DNA of 39,238 nt from Coprococcus sp. (GCA_016297325.1 JAEDGW010000008.1:1-39238); one strand, 5' to 3'; shown: positions 25,436-34,000, counted from the first letter of the stretch. Notes: generated by a model not told the origin, from the sequence alone. Numbers and translations: made by a program.

Positions 25436-25952
25436 CGTTCCACAGAATGGTTTCTCCTGCGGCAAGAGATGCCGGGACATCTATGATCCTCTGGTTTCTG
25501 GAACCTTTGAATCTAAGGGAGAGATCCTTCTGTTCGTCTATAAACTCACCGTCCACAAGGACATCTATGTATGACAGTAGTTCTTTCGTATATTCCCATT
25601 CTTTGCACATGCGGTCAAGCAGATCAGTCTCAAATGTATATCCGGTGTAACACCAGATGGTTTTGTCCGGATATGTCTCTTTGAATCTTCTTGCAAGAGG
25701 GAGAAGTCCCTGCTGGTTTACGTATTCCATAGGTTCACCGCCCAGAAGGGAGAGACCTGCGATATAGTCTTCTTTGCAGCCTTCTATGACCTTCTCGATC
25801 TCTTTGTCTGTGAAAGACTTGCCGTAGTTAAAATCCCAGGTGTCCGGGTTGAAGCAGTTCTTGCAGTGGTGTGTGCAGCCGGATACGAACACCGAGACGC
25901 GCACGCCTGTTCCGTTTGCAACGTCAAATAATTTTATATCAGCGTAATTCAT
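25416..25952 (-). CDS. nrdG: Anaerobic ribonucleotide reductase activating protein
   Basis: This radical-SAM activase (178 residues) creates the glycyl radical on NrdD. The [4Fe-4S] motif C26-x3-C30-x2-C33 (SGCTHHCKNCFN) is preceded by NGTGVRVSVFVSG and followed by the SAM-binding LSLLGGEPM. Start at plus-strand 25952: the ATG has AAAGGAA upstream, and MNYADIKL is the usual family start. The upstream extension to 26015 reads through a leader hairpin and has no ribosome site. It has its own promoter and a ~125-nt leader. It is downstream of nrdD in the same direction. Confidence 0.94.
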   Translation of the reverse strand: MNYADIKLFDVANGTGVRVSVFVSGCTHHCKNCFNPDTWDFNYGKSFTDKEIEKVIEGCKEDYIAGLSLLGGEPMEYVNQQGLLPLARRFKETYPDKTIWCYTGYTFETDLLDRMCKEWEYTKELLSYIDVLVDGEFIDEQKDLSLRFKGSRNQRIIDVPASLAAGETILWNEKGRYF

Positions 25953-25959
25953 AAAAATT

Positions 25960-26012
25960 CCTTTCAAAACAAAAGTATGGCCTGCGTTGCCCTCTACGAC
26001 ATGCAGACCATA
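25960..26012 (-). promoter_or_regulatory. Leader hairpin of nrdG
   Basis: On the minus strand a 10-bp stem (26012-26003 with 25985-25976, one G-T pair) closes a 17-nt loop and is followed by CTTTTGTTTTG, immediately before the nrdG ribosome site. It could be an attenuator or a weak terminator of nrdD read-through. Confidence 0.5.
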
Positions 26013-26085
26013 CAATTGAAATTATTAATGCACTTAGTTAAAAAAATCGGATAAAAACTGTTCATAGAACTATTTGCATAGCCTT

Positions 26086-26114
26086 ATTCTATACCAATTG
26101 CCGGAATATGGCAA
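26086..26114 (-). promoter_or_regulatory. Promoter of nrdG
   Basis: On the minus strand TTGCCA (26114-26109) and TAGAAT (26091-26086) are separated by 17 bp. This gives a leader of about 125 nt. Confidence 0.6.
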
Positions 26115-26159
26115 GTGTTTTTATTCTAATGTTTTTTCTAAATAAATACAGCAAATGTC

Positions 26160-28286
26160 TTACAGGTGAAGAACTCTTGCCTTGATCTCCTTTGTCTTGC
26201 CGACATTCCAGAAATTCTCACCGAGATAGCCGCAAGTTCTTCGTGTGACATTCATCTTGTTGTGATCCTTGTTGCCACACTGAGGACATTCCCATTCGCC
26301 GTCATCATTGATGATGATCTCACCGTCATAACCGCACACATGGCAGTAATCTGATTTGGTGTTGAACTCGGCGTACTGGATATTGTCATATATGTATCTG
26401 ACAACCTCGGCAAGTGCGTCAAGGTTATTTCTCATGTTCGGGATCTCCACGTATGAGATCGCACCACCTGATGATATGGTCTGGAACTGGCTCTCAAATC
26501 TGAACTTGCTGAAAGCATCAATATGCTCACGGACATCAACATGATATGAGTTAGTGTAGTAACCCTTGTCAGTTACATCCTTGATGGTTCCGAATCTCTC
26601 CTTGTCTATGCGGGCAAATCTGTAGCAGAGGCTCTCTGCAGGAGTGCCGTACAGACCGAATCCAAGTCCTGTGTCTGCCTTCCATTTGTCGCAGGCTGCG
26701 CGGAGCTTGTGCATGAGCTTCAGTGCAAATTCCTCTCCAACCGGGTCGGTGTGACTTACACCGCGCATAAGCTTTGTTGTCTCGTATACTCCGATATATC
26801 CGAGTGAGATAGTGGAGTAGCCGTTGTGGAGGAGTGAATCAATGACCTCACCCTTCTTGAGTCTTGCGATGGCACCGTACTGCCAGTGAACCGGGCTCAC
26901 GTCTGATGTCACACCCTCAAGAGCTCTGTGCCTGCACATAAGCGCATCGTAGCAGAGCTGAAGTCTCTCATCGAGAAGGCTCCAGAACTTCTCCTCGTCG
27001 CCCTTTGCAAGTATGGCAACCTGTGGAAGGTTGATGCTGACAACGCCCTGGTTGAAACGGCCTTCCCATTTGTATTCGCCGTTTTCGTCCTTCCAAGGTG
27101 AGAGGAATGAGCGGCATCCCATACATGAGAATACGTTGCCTTCGTAGTTCTCACGCATCTTCTTTGCTGATATGTAATCAGGATACATTCTCTTTGCCGA
27201 ACACTTGATGGCAAGCTCTGTGATGTAGTCGTATTCGCCGCCCTTGAGGCAGTTGTGTTCGTCAAGAACATATATGAGCTTTGGGAATGCAGGGGTTACA
27301 TATACGCCTGCCTCGTTCTTGATTCCCTCAAGTCTCTGTCTTAGGATCTCCTCTATGATCATGGCGTTCTCTTTGATGTATTCGTCGTCCTCTCTCAGGT
27401 TGAGGAAGAGGGTTACGAATGGAGACTGTCCATTTGTAGTCATGAGAGTGTTGATCTGATACTGTATGGTCTGGACTCCGGACTTGAGCTCATCCTTAAG
27501 TCTCTCTGTTATGAGCTTTTCAAGTGTATCGGGATCTATCTTGTCACCGAATTCTTCGGTATATCTCTTCTTATATTTATTGTAGCTCTTTCTGAGGTAC
27601 TTGCCCAGGTGACGGACATCGACTGACTGGCCGCCATACTGGCTGGATGCGACAGATGCTATTATCTGTGTGACAATAGTACATGCAACCTGGAAGCTCT
27701 TAGGGCTTTCGATAAGCTTTCCATTCATGACTGTGCCGTTGTCCAGCATATCGCCTATATTGATAAGGCAGCAGTTAAATATCGGCTGGAGGAAATAGTC
27801 GGCGTCATGGAAATGTATAGCGCCCTCCTCATGAGCTTTGGAGATCTTCTCAGGAAGAAGCATTCTCTTTGTAAGGTCTTTGGATACTTCGCCAGCGATG
27901 AGGTCTCGCTGTGTGGATGCAACTGTTGCATTCTTGTTGGAATTCTCCTCCATGACATCCTTGTTCCTGTTCTGTATAAGGCTGAGGATGGAGTCATCCG
28001 TGGTGTTGGCCTTTCTTATGAGCTCACGGCTGTATCTGTATATGATGTATGTCTTGGCAAGCACGAACTTGCCGTCAGCCATAATACCCTGTTCGATGAT
28101 ATCCTGGATATCCTCAACAAGCATTCTCTTTCTGTTCTTTGCCTCGATGCTTCCTACGATCTCTTCAATTTTTTCATCAGAAATTTTCTCGCAAGGCTCC
28201 ACTTCCGAATTGGCCTTCTGGATTGCGAGGATTATCTTGCTTCGGTCGTATGTGACAGCACGACCATCTCTTTTGATAACTTGCAT
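26160..28286 (-). CDS. nrdD: Anaerobic (class III) ribonucleoside-triphosphate reductase
   Basis: NrdD (708 residues) reduces NTPs to dNTPs under anoxic conditions using a glycyl radical. An N-terminal ATP-cone (about 1-95, starting MQVIKRDGR) senses ATP/dATP. The barrel carries the active-site cysteines (for example CMGCRSF). Near the C-terminus lie the zinc motif CHVCG...CPQCG and the glycyl-radical loop TRRTCGYLG, where G686 corresponds to the radical glycine of E. coli NrdD. The ending KARVLHL is typical. GGGAGAA lies upstream. Its promoter overlaps two NrdR boxes, so it is probably repressed by NrdR. Confidence 0.97.
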   Translation of the reverse strand: MQVIKRDGRAVTYDRSKIILAIQKANSEVEPCEKISDEKIEEIVGSIEAKNRKRMLVEDIQDIIEQGIMADGKFVLAKTYIIYRYSRELIRKANTTDDSILSLIQNRNKDVMEENSNKNATVASTQRDLIAGEVSKDLTKRMLLPEKISKAHEEGAIHFHDADYFLQPIFNCCLINIGDMLDNGTVMNGKLIESPKSFQVACTIVTQIIASVASSQYGGQSVDVRHLGKYLRKSYNKYKKRYTEEFGDKIDPDTLEKLITERLKDELKSGVQTIQYQINTLMTTNGQSPFVTLFLNLREDDEYIKENAMIIEEILRQRLEGIKNEAGVYVTPAFPKLIYVLDEHNCLKGGEYDYITELAIKCSAKRMYPDYISAKKMRENYEGNVFSCMGCRSFLSPWKDENGEYKWEGRFNQGVVSINLPQVAILAKGDEEKFWSLLDERLQLCYDALMCRHRALEGVTSDVSPVHWQYGAIARLKKGEVIDSLLHNGYSTISLGYIGVYETTKLMRGVSHTDPVGEEFALKLMHKLRAACDKWKADTGLGFGLYGTPAESLCYRFARIDKERFGTIKDVTDKGYYTNSYHVDVREHIDAFSKFRFESQFQTISSGGAISYVEIPNMRNNLDALAEVVRYIYDNIQYAEFNTKSDYCHVCGYDGEIIINDDGEWECPQCGNKDHNKMNVTRRTCGYLGENFWNVGKTKEIKARVLHL

Positions 28287-28343
28287 TTCCCATTCTCCCT
28301 GTGTATTGTGTGTGTAATGTGAAAGTGCGTTAAAAAAGTACGC

Positions 28344-28359
28344 CCCCTAAATATAGTGT
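28344..28359. promoter_or_regulatory. NrdR box 1 upstream of nrdD
   Basis: Read on the minus strand, ACACTATATTTAGGGG matches 13 of 16 positions of the NrdR consensus ACACWATATVTWGTGT. It covers the -10 of the nrdD promoter. Confidence 0.7.
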
Positions 28360-28378
28360 TGAGAAACAAATGTGGCAA
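28350..28378 (-). promoter_or_regulatory. Promoter of nrdD
   Basis: On the minus strand TTGCCA (28378-28373) and TATATT (28355-28350) are separated by 17 bp. The -10 lies in NrdR box 1, and the -35 touches box 2. Confidence 0.7.
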
Positions 28379-28391
28379 CAATATATTGTAC
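28376..28391. promoter_or_regulatory. NrdR box 2 upstream of nrdD
   Basis: CAACAATATATTGTAC contains the whole palindromic core ACAATATATTGT (12 of 16 consensus positions). The boxes are 32 bp apart centre to centre, about three helical turns, which is the usual spacing for NrdR pairs. Confidence 0.75.
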
Positions 28392-28656
28392 TCTGGCTGA
28401 AAAAGCCGCAAAAAAATTAGCGACAATAAGGTGCCTCGCCGCAAATACTCACACTGATGTCTCAACATTGACGATTATATCATTACCATATTTGTTTGTC
28501 TACAGTATATTTGGAAAAAGTACAAAATATAGAAAAAATAAAATTATGGTTAACTATATATTGTAGTTTTGCCTTTGAATAATGTGAAAAGGTGTAGATG
28601 CATCACAAAAAACAACTCCAATGTGCAATTGTGAGAATTCTATGAATTAGGGCAAA

Positions 28657-28684
28657 TTGCTTTATTTTTGCAGGAAAATATGAT
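28657..28684 (+). promoter_or_regulatory. Promoter of the trigger-factor-like lipoprotein pair
   Basis: TTGCTT (28657-28662) and TATGAT (28679-28684) are separated by 16 bp, 69 bp before the start codon. The remaining 28392-28656 stretch is AT-rich, with no gene visible. Confidence 0.5.
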
Positions 28685-28753
28685 ATAAGTTTATTCGTTG
28701 AAGATTATAGAAGGATAATAATCTTTAAATATAAATGTAAAAGAGGTATAGAA

Positions 28754-30064
28754 ATGAGAAGATTAAAAAAAGGATGTGTAGTAGTTCTTGCTTTTGCACT
28801 GTCCATGGCACTCATGACGGGTTGTGGTGATAAGAACGGAAAAGATGATACAGGTAAGGCTACATCGACAGATGCAGTGACCACTGAGAGCAGCGCAGAT
28901 TCAAACAGTGGTACATCAGCCACAAGTTTTAGCAGCATAGAGGATATGGTTGACAAGTATGCAGCTGATGTTCAGCTTGGCGATTACAAGGGTATTACTT
29001 ATGAGGATAAGACAGAGGCTGTAACAGATGCTGAAGTCCAGAGCAAGGTCGATGAATTTGTTGACGGACTTGCAACATTTGACAAGGATACTACAAGTGT
29101 GGCAAAGGAAGGCGATACTGTAAATATTGACTTTGTTGGTTCTGTAGACGGAGAGGAATTTGAAGGCGGCAATTCCAACGGAACAGGATATGATCTCGTT
29201 CTTGGATCAGGCTCATTTATCGACGGATTTGAGGATCAGATAATCGGACATAAGGCTGGCGACAAATTCACAGTTACAGCGACATTCCCTGAGAACTACG
29301 GAAGAGATGAGCTGAACGGCAAAGAGGCTCAGTTTGAGACAACACTCAACTATATAAAGATCGATAAGCCGGCTACATATAATGATGAGCTTGTAGCTGC
29401 AAACACTGATTACAAGACAACAGCAGAGTATGAGGCAGGTGTCCGCAAGGAGCTTGAGCAGGACAAGGCAGATTCAGCACTTGCAAGCGCACAGAATGAG
29501 ATCATGGTCAAGGTTATCAAAAACGCCGTTATCAACAATCTGTCAGAGGCTGATGTTCAGGCAAGTGCAAATAATCTCATATCATCCATCAAGTCACAGG
29601 CTGAGACATATGGAATGGACTATGCAACATATATCTACTATTATTATGGATATGATGATTCAGATACATTTGAGGAGTATGCAAAGAGTATCTGCGAGGA
29701 GGCACAGAAGGAGAAGATGGTTATGTGTGCCATTGCCAAGAAGGAGAACATCACCATCACTGACGAGGAGACAGATGCATACCTGAACGATTATGCAACC
29801 AAGAACAGCATTGATGTGGACAGCCTGAAGAGTACACTCACAGACGTTGAATGTAAGTACAACGCTCTGGCAAAGAAGGTTATGGATTTCCTTGTTGAGA
29901 ATGCAAAGGCAACTGAGGCAACTGAGGAGGCTTCAGCAGCTGCAACAGAGAGTGCTGCAGAGGCAGATTCTGAGTCAGCAGACGATCAGGCGGAGACTGA
30001 AGAGTCCACTGAGGAGACCGAAGCGGATACAGCGGCAGATACAGAAGCAGATGCTGCTGAGTAA
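28754..30064 (+). CDS. Trigger-factor-like lipoprotein with FKBP-type PPIase domain (copy 1)
   Basis: This is a 436-residue exported lipoprotein (signal peptide, lipobox MTGC, lipidated C24). After a Ser/Thr-rich linker comes a short helical stretch, then an FKBP-type isomerase domain (about 116-203) with the trigger-factor version of the motifs: VDGEEFEGG, SFIDGFEDQIIGHKAGD and FPENYG. The C-terminal helical chaperone domain of trigger factor follows (about 205-385). The ribosome-binding N-terminal domain is replaced by the lipoprotein anchor, so it should act outside the membrane. The last ~51 residues are an Ala/Thr/Glu-rich acidic tail. A GAGGT site precedes the ATG. A similar gene follows 21 nt downstream. 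Confidence 0.85.
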   Translation: MRRLKKGCVVVLAFALSMALMTGCGDKNGKDDTGKATSTDAVTTESSADSNSGTSATSFSSIEDMVDKYAADVQLGDYKGITYEDKTEAVTDAEVQSKVDEFVDGLATFDKDTTSVAKEGDTVNIDFVGSVDGEEFEGGNSNGTGYDLVLGSGSFIDGFEDQIIGHKAGDKFTVTATFPENYGRDELNGKEAQFETTLNYIKIDKPATYNDELVAANTDYKTTAEYEAGVRKELEQDKADSALASAQNEIMVKVIKNAVINNLSEADVQASANNLISSIKSQAETYGMDYATYIYYYYGYDDSDTFEEYAKSICEEAQKEKMVMCAIAKKENITITDEETDAYLNDYATKNSIDVDSLKSTLTDVECKYNALAKKVMDFLVENAKATEATEEASAAATESAAEADSESADDQAETEESTEETEADTAADTEADAAE

Positions 30065-30085
30065 GATGAGATATGGAGAGGTAAT

Positions 30086-31330
30086 ATGAGAGTAAAGAAG
30101 ATATTTGCATATGGAATGGTCGCAGTCATGTGTGCAGGAATGATGACAGGCTGTGGCAAGAATGATACAAAAACCCAGTTCAAGACATATTCAAAGTGTG
30201 CAACTGTTGATAAGGCTGCATACACAGATATAGAATATGTACCTGAGTCAAGAGAAGTCTCACAGGATGAGGTTGACAGTGCGATAGACAGTTTCTGCAG
30301 TGACAACTCAGAGATAACACAGGATAAGACGAGTGCCATAAAGGATGGAGATAAGGTAAATGTAGACTATGTCGAGACGATCTCAGGCACAGAGAAGGAC
30401 AGTCAGACAGCATATGATATAACGATCGGAAGCAATACTCTTGGTGATGGCAGCGATGATCAGCTCATCGGAAGCAAGCCTGGAGATAAGAAGACTGTCA
30501 CAGTGTCATATCCTGATGATTACAGTGACACTACAGTTGCCGGACTCACAGCAGAGTTTGAGGTTACTATCAATTATATATCAGTGACAACCGTCCCTGA
30601 ATATACAGATGATCTCGTAAAGAAGGCATCAGACGGTGAGTATACTAACACAACTGATTACACAGCTCACCTGAAAGAAGACCTTCAGGCTGAGAAGGAT
30701 AAGTCAGCAGACAAGGCAGACAGAGAGGCTGTACTTAAGGCTGTCGAGGAGAAGGTTACATTTGACAAGTACCCTGAGGATGAGATCCAGTCATCAGTGC
30801 AGAGTCTTGTATCGAATATAAGAAGTGCGGCTGAGAACTATGGAACAGATTTTGAGACCTATGCAAAATATCTCATGGGATATCAGGATGAGGCATCATT
30901 CCTTGAATATCTTCACACGACAGTTGAGAGTGTCATGAAGGAGAAGATCGTTGTGTCTTGTATAGCTCTTGACAATGATCTCTTAGCTGACGATAGCGAT
31001 ATAGCAGACTACAGAAAGACTCTGATGGAGGAGAACAATCTGGAGAATGATTCAGATATAGATCAGTATTATTCAGCAGATGACATCATGTTCTTCGCAA
31101 CAGAGGAGAATGTGCTTGACTTCCTGATGGACAGAGCAGTTCAGACTGAGGCGACAGCTACAGATGCAGAAAATACAGATGAAGAGACTGAAGCTGCTTC
31201 AGAAGGCAGCACTGCTGAGACAACGGTTGCTTCAGAAGACAGCACTGCTGAGACCACAGAGGCTGCCTCAGAAGACAGCACTGATGAGGCTGCAGCGGCT
31301 GACACCACTTCCAGCAGCGAGGCTGAATAG
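30086..31330 (+). CDS. Trigger-factor-like lipoprotein, degenerate FKBP domain (copy 2)
   Basis: This 414-residue paralogue of the preceding gene has a signal peptide with lipobox MTGC (C23), an FKBP-like region (about 84-166), a trigger-factor C-terminal-like helical region, and an acidic Thr/Ser/Glu/Ala tail (about 352-414) with SEDSTAETT-type repeats. The isomerase landmarks of copy 1 are eroded: the F-x-GG segment is gone, and SFIDGFED is replaced by NTLGDGSDD. It is therefore probably a holdase without PPIase activity. GGAGAGG precedes the ATG. It ends in a terminator and is almost certainly cotranscribed with copy 1. Confidence 0.82.
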   Translation: MRVKKIFAYGMVAVMCAGMMTGCGKNDTKTQFKTYSKCATVDKAAYTDIEYVPESREVSQDEVDSAIDSFCSDNSEITQDKTSAIKDGDKVNVDYVETISGTEKDSQTAYDITIGSNTLGDGSDDQLIGSKPGDKKTVTVSYPDDYSDTTVAGLTAEFEVTINYISVTTVPEYTDDLVKKASDGEYTNTTDYTAHLKEDLQAEKDKSADKADREAVLKAVEEKVTFDKYPEDEIQSSVQSLVSNIRSAAENYGTDFETYAKYLMGYQDEASFLEYLHTTVESVMKEKIVVSCIALDNDLLADDSDIADYRKTLMEENNLENDSDIDQYYSADDIMFFATEENVLDFLMDRAVQTEATATDAENTDEETEAASEGSTAETTVASEDSTAETTEAASEDSTDEAAAADTTSSSEAE

Positions 31331-31389
31331 AAGGAAAGATAGGATCACGTATAAATAAAATATATAGACTGACATATTTATATGTAAAG

Positions 31390-31419
31390 AAGGAGACTGT
31401 GCGTGCAGTCTCCTTTTTT
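31390..31419 (+). terminator. Terminator of the trigger-factor-like pair
   Basis: A 10-bp perfect stem AAGGAGACTG/CAGTCTCCTT with a 6-nt loop is followed by a T-run. Confidence 0.92.
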
Positions 31420-31425
31420 CTGCGT

Positions 31426-31557
31426 TTGGAGTATAGTTTTATAAAGCAGATATTGATGACCCTGGTGCCATTTGTGCCGATGGCGTAAAGGTTAGAGTAT
31501 AGCTTTATAAATCTGATACAAGCCCCTGAGATTTTGCTGATGCAGGAAAGGCGAAAT
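31426..31557. repeat. Degenerate 66-bp tandem repeat in an intergenic region
   Basis: The block starting TTGGAGTATAGTTTTATAAA (31426) recurs 66 bp later as TTAGAGTATAGCTTTATAAA (31492). Both contain a short stem-loop (GCCAT/ATGGC in the first, CCTG/CAGG in the second) and end in a GATG...AAAGG segment. No gene or known RNA family is recognised in the 31420-31620 stretch. Confidence 0.6.
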
Positions 31558-31623
31558 GCGGCTGTAAAACTGAAATGGTGCCCGCAGGGAAAACTAGATA
31601 AAGAAAACTGTAGATTATAGGCA

Positions 31624-31652
31624 TTGACTGGCAGATCAAACACCGATAGAAT
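31624..31652 (+). promoter_or_regulatory. Promoter of the FN3 surface-protein pair
   Basis: TTGACT (31624-31629) and TAGAAT (31647-31652) are separated by 17 bp, giving a leader of roughly 110 nt. Confidence 0.7.
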
Positions 31653-31678
31653 GGAAATATCATTGTTTTATAGAATGA

Positions 31679-31746
31679 GCCGGGTTTTCATAGAAAATCT
31701 GGCAGGCAGAGCCGGCCCACTGCATAAATCAACTCTAATGGGCTGG
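31679..31746 (+). promoter_or_regulatory. Two leader hairpins before the FN3 genes
   Basis: Stem 1 pairs 31679-31689 with 31693-31703 (11 bp with two G-T pairs, 3-nt loop). Stem 2 pairs CCGGCCCA (31712-31719) with TGGGCTGG (31739-31746). Neither is followed by a T-run, so a structured 5' UTR is more likely than a terminator. Confidence 0.45.
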
Positions 31747-31769
31747 TGTTCAATGAGAAAGGGGATATT

Positions 31770-33983
31770 ATGAAAAAGAACATTGCAAGAAAATGCCTGT
31801 GCATAGCGCTTGCATCGGCAATGGTATTCGGCGAAGCGGGTACAGTGCTGGCTGCACAGGGGGAGAATGTACCTGCAGGACAGGATACCGCCGTGAGTGT
31901 GCAGGCAGAGGATTCGTCAGCAGAGCTGGCGGCAGCGCCAAACATGTGGTATTCGAATGCCTATCAGTCAGGCGGGAATATTCACATTTCCGGAAATGGA
32001 ACGGCAAAGAGAGTATGCGTATGGGTGAACGGAGTCCTTGTCAAAGAGATAAATAACAATTCAGATACAGATAGCTGGAGTCTGGATATGGATGTCACCA
32101 AGAGACTTTCCTCAAAGTACACGGTTAAGATCGTGGCTTACAGCTCAGATGGTACAAGTGTATCGAGCAATATCAATCCAATAAATGTTGGCAGTACAGC
32201 TGTAAATGATGCTTTCTGTGCGGACAGTCAGGTAGAGACTGGCAGTACCGGATATGGAAAAAGCACAGGTATACATCTGTCGGCCGGATTTACAGATTGG
32301 TTCGATGGCCTCTGCCTGTATCAGGTGTACAGATCCACAAAGGTGAATGGAACATACAGCTTACTCACAACACAGAGCACAAGCTATTATTCCGGCATAT
32401 CTTATGATGATAAGACAGCCAAGCCGGGAGTTACATACTATTACAAGATCAAACTTGCAACCGGTAAAGACAAATATGTGACAACCAACAAGGTGTATTC
32501 GGTGAGCGGTATCGTGTCGGCAAAACGCGGATATCCGACGATGCGCAGCGTGTCTGTCAACAGCTTTGCTGACAGCAAAGGCCGTACCGGGGTGAACATA
32601 TATATGTCATCAGACCTTGCAAACCAGTATGATATATACCGTTCTGTGAACAAAACCAGCGGTTATAAGAAGATAAAGACAGTATATTCAAATTCTTACG
32701 ATGACATGAATCTCAAGAGGGGAACTGTATATTACTACAAAGTTCTTCCGAAGTATTATGATGCTGCTACAAAGAAGACATATGCAGGAGAAATGTCAGA
32801 ACCTAAGGCTGTAAAGTATATCATGAACAACTATTTGTCTGTGAATCTTACACAGGTAGGAGACAGGGCGCTCAAGGTTGATTGGGAAAAGGAAGAAGGC
32901 ACTGCTGCTGACATCTCATATGAGATATGGTATAGCCGTGCTGATATCAGCGGAACTGGTTACAGAAAAGCTGCTACGACTAAGACCAATTCCTGTATAC
33001 TGAGAAATCTTGCAGCAAATGGCAAATACAGTGTCAGAGTGCGTAAGGTCAAGAAAGCCGGTTCAGTTGTAAAATATGAATATTCTACGATAACCCAGAG
33101 AGCCATGGGTTATACAGATACAGTTTCAGATGTGAATGTCGAGACTCTGGCATCTGCATTAAACTCAGCAAAGAATGCTGTCACAGTAAGCTACAGAGTG
33201 ACATGGTACAGAGACTGGGGCGCAACGGGATACATAATAAAGGCCTACAACAACTATACAGGAAAAACTGAAAAGATAGCTGTTATCAAGTCGGGAAAGA
33301 CCACATCATATGTGTTCAGAAATGTAAGTACAAAGTCATCAGGCCTCAAGTATACGGATGTGTCAGTATCGCCATATAAGGGAAGTGTTGTCGGAGATGA
33401 GAGCAGTCTGTGGGGAACAAACAACTTTGTAACGGCAAAGAAGACCCGTTCTGTGAGACTCAGTGAGACATCTGCCAAGGTTGTATGGGCTGCTGTTCCG
33501 GGAGCAAAGAAGTACATCGTATATCGTACCACAGAGCTTGGTGTTAGTCAGAAGATAGGCGAGACTACTCATACATATTTTATAGACAAGAACCTGACCA
33601 ACAATTATGAATACACTTATTCTGTGAATGTAGTCAGTGCATATGACGGATTCAACAGTGTGACTGCGGATTGTTTTGCCTATTATACCCACAAGATCGC
33701 TACTCCTCGTATAACAGGAATGGCAAACACTGCTGCAGGTGTAGTTACTATCAGATGTGCAAAGGTTGCAAATGCCAAATACTATGTTGTATATCGTTCA
33801 ACAAGCAAGAATGGAACATACAAGAAGGTTGGAACACTTGCGTCAAACCTGACATTTGTGGATAAGAAGCTTACAAAGGGAAAAGCATATTACTATAAGG
33901 TTATAGCATTCTCTGTCAATGATGGTGGTAAGGCTGTCAGATCAGCTTCATCAGCAGTAAAGGGAATCGTTATTAAGAAGTAG
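31770..33983 (+). CDS. Secreted FN3-like repeat surface protein (copy 1)
   Basis: This 737-residue secreted protein has a signal peptide ending near AGTVLAA. After an Ala/Ser-rich stretch come several fibronectin-type-III-like beta modules, recognisable by repeated Y-x-V/I-Y-R-S-T, NGTY and K-x-YYYKV strands. No enzyme motif, LPXTG signal, SLH domain or membrane anchor is visible, so it may be shed or held on the wall by non-covalent binding. ATG 31770 has AAAGGGGA upstream. The next gene is a full-length paralogue 17 nt downstream. The role is unknown; adhesion or carbohydrate/protein binding would be typical for such modules. Confidence 0.85.
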   Translation: MKKNIARKCLCIALASAMVFGEAGTVLAAQGENVPAGQDTAVSVQAEDSSAELAAAPNMWYSNAYQSGGNIHISGNGTAKRVCVWVNGVLVKEINNNSDTDSWSLDMDVTKRLSSKYTVKIVAYSSDGTSVSSNINPINVGSTAVNDAFCADSQVETGSTGYGKSTGIHLSAGFTDWFDGLCLYQVYRSTKVNGTYSLLTTQSTSYYSGISYDDKTAKPGVTYYYKIKLATGKDKYVTTNKVYSVSGIVSAKRGYPTMRSVSVNSFADSKGRTGVNIYMSSDLANQYDIYRSVNKTSGYKKIKTVYSNSYDDMNLKRGTVYYYKVLPKYYDAATKKTYAGEMSEPKAVKYIMNNYLSVNLTQVGDRALKVDWEKEEGTAADISYEIWYSRADISGTGYRKAATTKTNSCILRNLAANGKYSVRVRKVKKAGSVVKYEYSTITQRAMGYTDTVSDVNVETLASALNSAKNAVTVSYRVTWYRDWGATGYIIKAYNNYTGKTEKIAVIKSGKTTSYVFRNVSTKSSGLKYTDVSVSPYKGSVVGDESSLWGTNNFVTAKKTRSVRLSETSAKVVWAAVPGAKKYIVYRTTELGVSQKIGETTHTYFIDKNLTNNYEYTYSVNVVSAYDGFNSVTADCFAYYTHKIATPRITGMANTAAGVVTIRCAKVANAKYYVVYRSTSKNGTYKKVGTLASNLTFVDKKLTKGKAYYYKVIAFSVNDGGKAVRSASSAVKGIVIKK

Positions 33984-34000
33984 ATGAAAAGGGGTTAGGT

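Noticed and set aside
25953..26015. Longer NrdG starting at 26015
   Set aside because: The extension reads through the leader hairpin, has no ribosome site, and lies upstream of the conserved MNYADIKL start.
31535..31556. Hammerhead-ribozyme-like CTGATG...GAAA pattern
   Set aside because: The required CUGANGA core is not present (CTGATGC), and the flanking stems do not form.
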